From contig RFTR01000104.1 of the NCBI GenBank assembly GCA_009923345.1, positions 1 to 7,117 on the forward strand: a stretch of DNA of 7,117 nt, in the 5' to 3' direction. This DNA comes from Betaproteobacteria bacterium (GTDB lineage: Bacteria > Pseudomonadota > Gammaproteobacteria > Burkholderiales > Burkholderiaceae_C). A program made the position numbers and the translations under genes. Each line of letters starts with the position of its first letter. Within the stretch, counting starts at the first letter, position 1. Shown in pieces: positions 1 through 5,484 of the stretch. The notes under the pieces are model-generated. The model was not told the DNA's origin and ran no database searches. It saw only the letters and a program-made list of their open reading frames with translations.

Positions 1-381
1 AATCGGTTTCGCCGTGACCAAGCGCAATACATGCCTTCTTTGTCAGTGCCTCTGCCTCAGCCCACCAATGACAGCTTGGTTGTGAATCGATGGGCTGACT
101 ATTTGGTAGGGCGGATGTTCAAGCCAGGCTATGCCTATAAAAAAGCGGGCATCATGTTGAGCGAAATCACACCCATCACGCATCTGCAAAGTGATTGGCT
201 AGAACCGAGCCAAGCACCTTCCGCAAATCTCATGAACGCCGTAGACGCTTTGAATAAACGTTTTGGGCGTGGCTTTGTGAAGATCTCCACCCAAGGCGCT
301 TTTAACCAATGGAAGATGCGGCAAGAGAGTAAATCACCGAACTACACCACAGACTGGGCATCGTTGCCGTTGGTGGCTTAA
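1..381 (+). CDS. umuC: DNA polymerase V catalytic subunit UmuC, C-terminal part (5' truncated by window edge)
   Basis: UmuC is the Y-family translesion polymerase of the SOS response; with processed UmuD' it copies damaged DNA in the cytoplasm. The frame is open from base 1, so the Met at base 31 is internal and the true start lies to the left. The 126 visible codons cover the end of the little-finger domain (NRFRRDQAQY, then LPQPTND) and the DUF4113 tail. Recognisable family landmarks are F-KPGYAYKKAGIML (codons at 118-159), the helix LMNAVDALNKRFGRG, and the terminal W-K-M-R...SPNYTTDW block. E. coli UmuC is about 422 residues, so roughly 300 are missing. The usual beta-clamp motif (QLNLF in E. 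coli) appears here as the degenerate QSDWL at 187-201. umuD would be expected upstream, outside the window, so SOS (LexA) control cannot be checked. The gene ends 10 bases before the convergent oxygenase gene. Family assignment is firm. Confidence 0.93.
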   Translation, partial: NRFRRDQAQYMPSLSVPLPQPTNDSLVVNRWADYLVGRMFKPGYAYKKAGIMLSEITPITHLQSDWLEPSQAPSANLMNAVDALNKRFGRGFVKISTQGAFNQWKMRQESKSPNYTTDWASLPLVA

Positions 382-391
382 GAGTAGATTG

Positions 392-1666
392 TTAAATAGA
401 AAAAAGCGGTTGGTCCAGGCCATCCGATAAGTTTTCTTGTGCCCAAGCTACGGGGTCTATATCGCGTTTTAAAAGAACACCAGCAGCCCTGACCCGTTGT
501 TCTTTGGCGTCAAGTGCAGGAGGCTCCGTACCTTTTTCTAATCCAACGGCTGCTTCATGCAACATGCGGCGTGCCATCACAATGGCTTTGTCTGTAGGAA
601 GTAATTTCTCCTCAGCATGGTTTTGGATGGAGCCCATACTTTCTTGCAAAGAATAGTCTTGGGCTGAAAACCCAAACACGCCGCTATACGCGCGCTTTTC
701 TTTTTGCGCTTGGCGGTCCATCAGGTAATCGTTCTTGTAGTTGGATTTGGGAACAAAGCTGCCGGGTGCTTCATATTCCACATGGATACCAAGGCCAGCT
801 TCCATCGCGCCGCGTTCTTCATCGGAGAGTGGTTGATGGGGTTGCCAGTTCATGCTCCACGCCCAGCAACTGTGGTCATCGATCGGTACCCAAATATGTC
901 CGCCCAAAGCGTGGTGGCCAAAAGGAGGGATAAGGGTGAACCAAGGGAAAAGCCATTGGGTGATGCGCCAGTAATAAGTGTCTGCATCGCCATTGCGTCT
1001 GCCAAATAAAGTCAGGCCAAAATTATTTTTCTCGATTTCGAACACCACATTGCCGTCTGCCTTGATGTAGTCTAGGGCTTTGACACCTTTGTGCATTGGG
1101 TCGTTGTCAACTTCATAGCGATGCACAAATGACACGTGGCTGGTGTCTATGCCACCTTCCATCGCTTGTAGATAGTTGGAGTATTGGATACGTTTAGAAA
1201 CGAAAACATGGCTCGCAGGTAAGTTGCACCATTCCAATTCGGGTGGCTCAGGCTTTTTATCTGCAGGCCCCATGTAGGCCCAGACAATGCCGCCACGTTC
1301 TACGCAGGGGTAGCCTTTGATATGCATGTGTTCACAGGCTTTGGGTGCGGCTGGTACTTCTACGCACTTACCATCACCATCAAACTTCAGTCCGTGGTAG
1401 GCGCAACGAATACCATTTTCTTCATTGCGTCCAAAAAACAAAGACACACCGCGGTGCGAACAAAACTCACTGATCAAACAAGCTTTGCCGTCAGTATTAC
1501 GAAAAGCTAATAATTTTTCACCGAGTAATTGCACTTTGACTTGCGGGCCGTCTGGTTCAGCAATTTCGTTGGACATCAATGCAGGCACCCAATAGCGACG
1601 CATCAAATTTCCCATGCGGGTGCCGGCATTTGTATGTATCAGTGTTTCTGCCATGTCTTTGTTCAT
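392..1666 (-). CDS. Rieske non-heme iron oxygenase, phthalate 4,5-dioxygenase-like oxygenase subunit
   Basis: This is a 424-residue cytoplasmic oxygenase subunit of the ring-hydroxylating or demethylating type. The N-terminal Rieske [2Fe-2S] domain has C69-x-H71 and C88-x-x-H91, in CSHRG and CAYHG contexts. The catalytic domain carries the mononuclear iron signature E170-xxx-D174-xx-H177-xxxx-H182. D337, in QDYSLQES, is the probable third iron ligand. The opening GTRMGNLMRRYWVPAL and the ESMGSIQ...TDKAI block are typical of the phthalate dioxygenase branch, whose members also act on vanillate, toluenesulfonate, dicamba and similar methoxy- or carboxy-aromatics; the substrate cannot be read from the sequence. 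These enzymes need a separate reductase (FMN plus plant-type ferredoxin), and none is encoded nearby. I chose the first Met over Met5 because a purine-rich ribosome binding site sits 5 bases before it. The gene diverges from the dehydrogenase at 1750 and its last codons face umuC. Confidence 0.95.
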   Translation of the reverse strand: MNKDMAETLIHTNAGTRMGNLMRRYWVPALMSNEIAEPDGPQVKVQLLGEKLLAFRNTDGKACLISEFCSHRGVSLFFGRNEENGIRCAYHGLKFDGDGKCVEVPAAPKACEHMHIKGYPCVERGGIVWAYMGPADKKPEPPELEWCNLPASHVFVSKRIQYSNYLQAMEGGIDTSHVSFVHRYEVDNDPMHKGVKALDYIKADGNVVFEIEKNNFGLTLFGRRNGDADTYYWRITQWLFPWFTLIPPFGHHALGGHIWVPIDDHSCWAWSMNWQPHQPLSDEERGAMEAGLGIHVEYEAPGSFVPKSNYKNDYLMDRQAQKEKRAYSGVFGFSAQDYSLQESMGSIQNHAEEKLLPTDKAIVMARRMLHEAAVGLEKGTEPPALDAKEQRVRAAGVLLKRDIDPVAWAQENLSDGLDQPLFSI

Positions 1667-1671
1667 AATTT

Positions 1672-1680
1672 CTTCCCCCT
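1672..1680 (-). promoter_or_regulatory. Ribosome binding site of the Rieske oxygenase gene
   Basis: Read on the minus strand this is AGGGGGAAG, followed by five bases (AAATT) and then ATG at 1666-1664. It favours the first Met over the in-frame Met four codons later. It is G-rich rather than a perfect AGGAGG, but it is the clearest Shine-Dalgarno-like site in the window. Confidence 0.55.
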
Positions 1681-1702
1681 CTACTTGCCTTAAACGCTGT
1701 CG

Positions 1703-1723
1703 TAGGATATCAGGCTATTCCTA
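1703..1723. promoter_or_regulatory. Candidate operator: inverted repeat TAGGA-N11-TCCTA
   Basis: The five-base arms at 1703-1707 and 1719-1723 are perfectly complementary. Allowing a one-base slip, the match extends to TAGGATA against TATTCCTA. It lies near the middle of the divergent spacer, where one regulator could act on both genes. It overlaps the weak -10 proposed for the dehydrogenase, which would suit repression. Short dyads arise by chance, so this is a suggestion only. Confidence 0.2.
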
Positions 1724-1749
1724 TTAGCTTCATAAGGTTTCGTCCATCT

Positions 1750-2514
1750 ATGTCACTTTTTACACTCACTGGCAAAACAGCACTTATTACTGGATCTGCG
1801 CGCGGTATTGGTTTGGCAATGGCTGAGGGGCTAGCCGCAGCTGGGGCGCACGTGATCGTTAACAGTCGCCAACGCGATTCGGTAGACGCGGTGGTGGAAC
1901 AACTTAAGGCCAAGGGCCTACAAGTTAGCAGCGCTGCTTTTGATGTCGCACAAGAAGACCAAGTGCTCAGCGCATTTGATGGATTCGACAAAGCGGGTGT
2001 GGCAATCGATATTTTGATCAACAACGCGGGAATTCAACACCGCCAACCCATGGTGGAGTTGTCGCTGAAAGATTGGCATCGCGTGATGGACACCAATATC
2101 ACCGCAGCATTCATTGTGGGGCGTGAGGCTGCTAAACGCATGATTGCAAGAGGCAAGGGCGGCAAGATCATCAATATTGGTTCGCTCACGAGCCAAGCTG
2201 CGCGTCCCACGATTGCCCCATACACTGTCGCAAAAGGCGGCATCAAAATGTTGTCGCGCGCAATGGCAGCGGAATGGGCGCAATTCAATATCCAAGCTAA
2301 CTCTATTGGGCCCGGTTACATCATGACCGATATGAACAAGCCACTGATGGAAAACGCACAGTTCGACGCGTGGGTAAAAAGTAGCAATCCAGCCCAGCGC
2401 TGGGGAAAACCCGATGAGTTAGTTGGTACCGCTATCTATCTAGCGTCTGAGGCCTCGAATTATGTGAATGGCCAAATCATTTATGTGGATGGCGGTTGGC
2501 TTTCAGTTTTATAA
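1750..2514 (+). CDS. Short-chain dehydrogenase/reductase, gluconate 5-dehydrogenase-like
   Basis: This 254-residue cytoplasmic NAD(P)-dependent oxidoreductase has the full length of a classical SDR. The Rossmann nucleotide-binding loop TGSARGIG spans residues 14-21 and the structural NNAG spans 91-94. The catalytic tetrad is N116, S145, Y158 and K162 (YTVAK). The C-terminal GPGYIMTDM, PAQRWGKP and YVNGQIIYVDGG blocks resemble gluconate 5-dehydrogenase (IdnO/Gno), which interconverts 5-ketogluconate and gluconate; NNAGIQHR is close to the IdnO version. KduD-type (2-deoxy-gluconate 3-dehydrogenase) and other cyclic-alcohol SDRs are realistic alternatives, and the actual substrate is unknown. 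The start is the ATG directly before the canonical N-terminus, with only a weak AAGG 12 bases upstream. It diverges from the oxygenase gene and converges on the binding-protein gene with a 6-base gap. No sugar-acid permease or kinase is visible beside it. Confidence 0.92.
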   Translation: MSLFTLTGKTALITGSARGIGLAMAEGLAAAGAHVIVNSRQRDSVDAVVEQLKAKGLQVSSAAFDVAQEDQVLSAFDGFDKAGVAIDILINNAGIQHRQPMVELSLKDWHRVMDTNITAAFIVGREAAKRMIARGKGGKIINIGSLTSQAARPTIAPYTVAKGGIKMLSRAMAAEWAQFNIQANSIGPGYIMTDMNKPLMENAQFDAWVKSSNPAQRWGKPDELVGTAIYLASEASNYVNGQIIYVDGGWLSVL

Positions 2515-2520
2515 AAACAA

Positions 2521-3480
2521 TTAATCCAAAGTGATCTTGGCGTACTGCGCAACTTTTTTCCATTGTGCGTAATCAGCCTGCATAAATTGCGTCATCGCCT
2601 GAGCGTTGAGCCAAGTGGGTTCAGCCCCCACTTTGACCATGCTGGCTTTGGTATCTGCTTGCTGGGCCACAGTTTGTAAAGCTTGCTCCAAACGCGTTTG
2701 TACGTTGGCAGGTAGGCCTGTTGGCGCTGCTAAGCCGAACCATGCGCTCACCTGATAGCCTTTGACGCCCGCTTCTTCCATAGTCGGCACTTGGGGCAAA
2801 GCATTGCTGCGCTGTTGCGTGGTGACAGCGAGTGCACGCAGCTTGCCGCTTTGTATCAGCCCTAGAGCAGAGGGCAGGTTGTCAAACATCAAATTGACCT
2901 CGCCTGCAATGACTCCGGTGAGACCGGCAGCAGCACCGCGATACGGTATATGTGTAATAAAAACGTTTGCCGAGCTTTTGTAGAGCTCCGCACTCAAATG
3001 CAACGATGTGCCCTGACCATTCGACGCATAGTTCAGATGTCCGGGCTGACTTTTGGCTTTAGCCGTTAACTCAGCCAATGATTGAATGCCTGAATCTGGC
3101 GATACAACCAATACATTGGGAACCCTACCTAATAGACCAATGGGTGACAGGCTTTCTGGTTTGTAGGGCAACTTGGAATACAAAGCGGGGCTGATGGTCA
3201 ACGGTGGCGAGGCCATGAGCAAGGTGTAACCATCTGGCGTTGCCTTCGCAACGTCAGAGGCTCCAATATTGCCGCCCGCGCCGGGTTTGTTTTCTATAAC
3301 AATGGGTTGACCTAGTTCTTGCGATAACTTACTGCTGACAAGCCTCGCCATGTTGTCGATCAGACCACCAGGAGGAAACGGAACTACTAGCTTGATAGGA
3401 CGCGTAGGCCATGATTGCGCAGATACTGAAAGCGTGGTGACTAGGGCGCAAATGAGCACAGATAGGTGTTTGAACATCAT
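2521..3480 (-). CDS. Bug/TctC-family periplasmic solute-binding protein (tripartite tricarboxylate transporter receptor)
   Basis: This 319-residue exported protein has the usual length for the Bug family, which captures carboxylates and other small anions in the periplasm for TctAB-type permeases or for sensing. A signal peptide covers about residues 1-21: Lys4, a hydrophobic stretch LSVLICALVTTLSV, and likely cleavage at SVSA|QSWP. Family motifs follow in order: PTRPIKLVVPFPPGG (25-39), ENKPGAGGNIGA (63-74), ATPDGYTLLMA (80-90), GQGTSLHLSAELY (155-167), HIPYRG (177-182) and VPTMEEAGVKGY (231-242). There are two consecutive ATG codons. AGAAAG is better spaced for the second (3477-3475), so the true protein may be one residue shorter. 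No tctA or tctB gene adjoins it; orphan Bug genes are common in Burkholderiales. It diverges from the YhgE/Pip gene across 42 bases. The ligand cannot be predicted. Confidence 0.95.
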   Translation of the reverse strand: MMFKHLSVLICALVTTLSVSAQSWPTRPIKLVVPFPPGGLIDNMARLVSSKLSQELGQPIVIENKPGAGGNIGASDVAKATPDGYTLLMASPPLTISPALYSKLPYKPESLSPIGLLGRVPNVLVVSPDSGIQSLAELTAKAKSQPGHLNYASNGQGTSLHLSAELYKSSANVFITHIPYRGAAAGLTGVIAGEVNLMFDNLPSALGLIQSGKLRALAVTTQQRSNALPQVPTMEEAGVKGYQVSAWFGLAAPTGLPANVQTRLEQALQTVAQQADTKASMVKVGAEPTWLNAQAMTQFMQADYAQWKKVAQYAKITLD

Positions 3481-3500
3481 TTCTTTCTAAAGCATAAAAT
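3470..3500 (+). promoter_or_regulatory. Candidate sigma-70 promoter for the YhgE/Pip gene
   Basis: TTGAAC at 3470-3475 (4 of 6 to consensus) and TAAAAT at 3495-3500 (5 of 6) are separated by 19 bases, slightly long. A start site around 3507 would give a leader of roughly 16 bases before the TTG start. The -35 would lie inside the first codons of the divergent binding-protein gene. The -10 also touches a possible minus-strand -10 (TATGCT, 3496-3491), so the two genes may share or compete for this site. Prediction by eye only. Confidence 0.3.
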
Positions 3501-3522
3501 TAAAAAAACTAACTGAACAAAA

Positions 3523-5472
3523 TTGACTACAAATTACTTATCGCTCTGGGTTCGACAATCTAGGCTTATTATCTTATTCGAATTGCGTGGCTTCAAGCGA
3601 TATAGCAAGATGCGCTTAGCCGCATTGATAGTTGCTTTTATTCCCTCGGTTTATGCTTTGATCTACCTCTCAAGCATTTGGGACCCAAGGTCTCAATCTG
3701 TAGCACTTCCAGTTGGTTTGGTTAATTTGGATGATGGCGTCAATTACAAAGACAGTACATTCAATATTGGTTTTAACCTAGTAGACCAACTTAAATCGCA
3801 ACATGCTTTTGGGTATGTGGATATTGAGAGCGAAGATCAAGCCAAAACTTTGGTAAAAAAAGGTGATTTGGCGTTTGCAGTCATTATTCCCAAAGACTTC
3901 AGTGCCAATGCTGTGCCAGGATTAGAGTCTGGCATCGGCACATTAGTTGTCTATACATCCGCAGGTAATAACTACGAAAGCGCTATCTTGGCAACCCAGT
4001 TCGCAAAAGAACTAGGCGAGGATGTTAATAGAGCGCTCAACGAACAAAGATGGGCTTTGGTAATTTCTAGCAGTGTAGGTTCCCAGCAAAATGTGGAGCG
4101 ATTGAGAGAGGCTTTTGGCCAATTGCGTGCTGGCGCAAAAGAATTAGCCAGCGGTAGCACTTTGGCTGCTAATGGAAGTGCCAATGTACAAAAGGGCGCT
4201 GCTCGCCTTCAAGAGGGCGTCATTAAGCTTGCTGATGGCACGAGCCAATTAGGTAACGGAGTTCGTGCAATCGAGAGTGGATTACCACCCGTTGAAAGCG
4301 TACGAGGCCTTCGCATTGGCGCTGAAACTCTTGCCGCAGGGCATGTGGAATTAGAAAAAGGTCTGCTAGATTTGCGCAATGGTAGTCAGCGCATAGTCAA
4401 AAGCGCATCCGCTTTTAAAAATGACGCATCTTCTAGTGTCTTCTTTCCAAGCAGCGCCTCTGAAGGTTTGGATAAATTTGTAGTCAGTGTTGGCCAATTA
4501 GATGAAGGTATCGCGCAAGCTCAGCAAGGGCAAGAAAAGCTAAGTCAAGGTGCTGCTACTTTGAGCACCAAAGTTCGCGAGCTGGCTTTTGGCGTCCGAG
4601 ATTTGCGTGCGAGTCTTAAAACCATGACCGCCAAGATACCGGAAGAAAATCAGTTAGAGCAGTTGCGCAATGGCTCTGCCGAACTTGGAAAAACCACTGG
4701 GCAGTTACAGGTGGGCCTGCAGCGCATCAAAGAAGGTGCGAACTATTTATACAGTGGAATCGACCTAATCGCCAATGAACTGCCAACTAACTCTGCCTCT
4801 ATCGAGGGGAGTGCTGAGGGTCTTGCACATTCAGTAACTCCCAAAGTGGAAATCGTCGCACCAGTTGACAACTATGGCAGTGGTTTTGCACCCAATATTA
4901 TTTCGATCGCACTTTGGTTGGGAGCAGGTATTGCAGTATTTTTGATTCGTTTGCGCGAGTTACCTGATTACGCTAGAAACTTTTCTCTGTGGTCCCAGTG
5001 TTTTGGCAAGGCAACTATTCCTGCAGGTGTTGCTATGGCGCAAGCATTATTAATTTTGCTAATCATTTGGTTTGTCATGGGTATCACGATCAAACACCCA
5101 TTTTTATTGGCTTGTATGTTGGTGATCGCCTCATTCACTTTTTTGGGTATTGTTTTTTTCCTGATCAAGACATTGGGCGACGTAGGAAAAATACTGGCAA
5201 TGCTCTTGCTTGCTTTTCAAGTGTCCGCCTCGGGTGGCGTGATGCCTGTTGAACTCAGTGGCACTTTATATGCCCAAATTAGTCCATTTTTACCAATGAC
5301 TTGGGTCATCATGGGAATCAAGGCCTGTATGTTTGACGCGTTTGATGGAAATTGGATGAACCCCATGTTGTTAACCATTTTGTGGGGCGTGGCCTTTTAT
5401 GTGGCCAGTTGTTTTTTAGGCCGCTGGAATTTTGTCAGCCGTCACCATATTGGCAAGACTGTAGATATTTAA
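3523..5472 (+). CDS. YhgE/Pip-family membrane protein with X3-Leu-X2-Gly heptad repeats (ABC-2-like)
   Basis: This 649-residue inner-membrane protein belongs to the YhgE/Pip family. Relatives include the Lactococcus phage infection protein Pip, Bacillus YueB (SPP1 phage receptor) and EsaA of type VII secretion; the Gram-negative members have no settled role. Architecture: a short cytoplasmic N-terminus, a first membrane segment at about 31-51 ending at the family motif SIWDP (51-55), and a large extracytoplasmic domain (about 56-450) opening with VGLVNLD. Gly-heptad repeats fill 204-412. NYGSGFAPNI then leads into five further membrane segments near 457-476, 499-520, 526-548, 556-576 and 614-632, with the conserved ASGGVMPVE loop. 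The start is TTG: an in-frame stop at 3514-3516 rules out anything further upstream. The next ATG (3610) would remove the FELRGFKR segment that precedes the first membrane span in relatives. No good ribosome binding site is visible. The gene looks more AT-rich than its neighbours. It stands alone on its strand and converges on the VWA gene. Confidence 0.9.
   Translation: MTTNYLSLWVRQSRLIILFELRGFKRYSKMRLAALIVAFIPSVYALIYLSSIWDPRSQSVALPVGLVNLDDGVNYKDSTFNIGFNLVDQLKSQHAFGYVDIESEDQAKTLVKKGDLAFAVIIPKDFSANAVPGLESGIGTLVVYTSAGNNYESAILATQFAKELGEDVNRALNEQRWALVISSSVGSQQNVERLREAFGQLRAGAKELASGSTLAANGSANVQKGAARLQEGVIKLADGTSQLGNGVRAIESGLPPVESVRGLRIGAETLAAGHVELEKGLLDLRNGSQRIVKSASAFKNDASSSVFFPSSASEGLDKFVVSVGQLDEGIAQAQQGQEKLSQGAATLSTKVRELAFGVRDLRASLKTMTAKIPEENQLEQLRNGSAELGKTTGQLQVGLQRIKEGANYLYSGIDLIANELPTNSASIEGSAEGLAHSVTPKVEIVAPVDNYGSGFAPNIISIALWLGAGIAVFLIRLRELPDYARNFSLWSQCFGKATIPAGVAMAQALLILLIIWFVMGITIKHPFLLACMLVIASFTFLGIVFFLIKTLGDVGKILAMLLLAFQVSASGGVMPVELSGTLYAQISPFLPMTWVIMGIKACMFDAFDGNWMNPMLLTILWGVAFYVASCFLGRWNFVSRHHIGKTVDI
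4132..4758 (+). repeat. Coding region for Gly-heptad repeats of the YhgE/Pip protein
   Basis: Within the protein, glycines recur exactly every seven residues in blocks. Block 1 has eight: 204, 211, 218, 225, 232, 239, 246 and 253. Block 2 has 266, 273, 280 and 287. Block 3 has 329, 336, 343 and 357, with Lys at 350. Block 4 has 384, 398, 405 and 412, with Thr at 391. Leu or another aliphatic residue often sits four positions after each Gly, giving the known X-X-X-Leu-X-X-Gly heptad pattern of this family, which probably forms long helical or coiled-coil stalks. The DNA itself is not obviously repeated; the periodicity is at protein level. Confidence 0.85.
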
Positions 5473-5484
5473 ATAGATACTCCG

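Larger units (their letters stand above)
1667..1749. promoter_or_regulatory. Divergent promoter region between the oxygenase and dehydrogenase genes
   Basis: These 83 non-coding bases must hold the promoters of both flanking genes unless transcription enters from outside. On the plus strand a possible -35 TTGCCT (1685-1690) is followed 17 bases later by a weak -10 TATCAG (1708-1713). AAGG at 1734-1737 is a distant, weak ribosome binding site for the ATG at 1750. I could not find a convincing sigma-70 promoter toward the oxygenase. No regulator gene of the LysR, IclR, GntR or MarR type adjoins it, so any control protein is encoded elsewhere. The promoter calls are tentative; the region's divergent position is certain. 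Confidence 0.35.

Noticed and set aside
31..33. ATG at base 31 as a true start of a small 116-residue gene
   Set aside because: The frame is open back to base 1 and the preceding codons continue the UmuC family sequence (NRFRRDQAQY), so this Met is internal.
704..1009. Plus-strand open frame of 101 codons opposite the Rieske oxygenase gene
   Set aside because: It lies wholly inside a well-supported gene on the other strand, has no recognisable motif and no ribosome binding site; it is a shadow frame.
1710..2024. Minus-strand open frame reaching from the SDR gene into the divergent spacer
   Set aside because: Ser/Ala/Thr-rich shadow translation with no motif; it overlaps the strongly supported SDR start and does not affect the reading of the spacer.
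1918..2295. Minus-strand open frame of 125 codons opposite the dehydrogenase gene
   Set aside because: Its composition (many Cys, His and Arg) and lack of any family pattern mark it as a shadow of the SDR coding strand.
2507..2516. Perfect palindrome TTTTATAAAA across the dehydrogenase stop codon, considered as a bidirectional terminator
   Set aside because: The stem is all A/T with no loop and too weak for an intrinsic terminator; AT palindromes of this size are common by chance.
392..3480. The oxygenase, dehydrogenase and binding protein as one catabolic operon
   Set aside because: The three genes lie on alternating strands and cannot share one transcript; only a loose functional neighbourhood can be suggested.
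5467..5474. Palindrome ATTTAAAT at the YhgE/VWA convergent junction
   Set aside because: Eight A/T bases with no hairpin potential and no U-tract; no terminator can be claimed.
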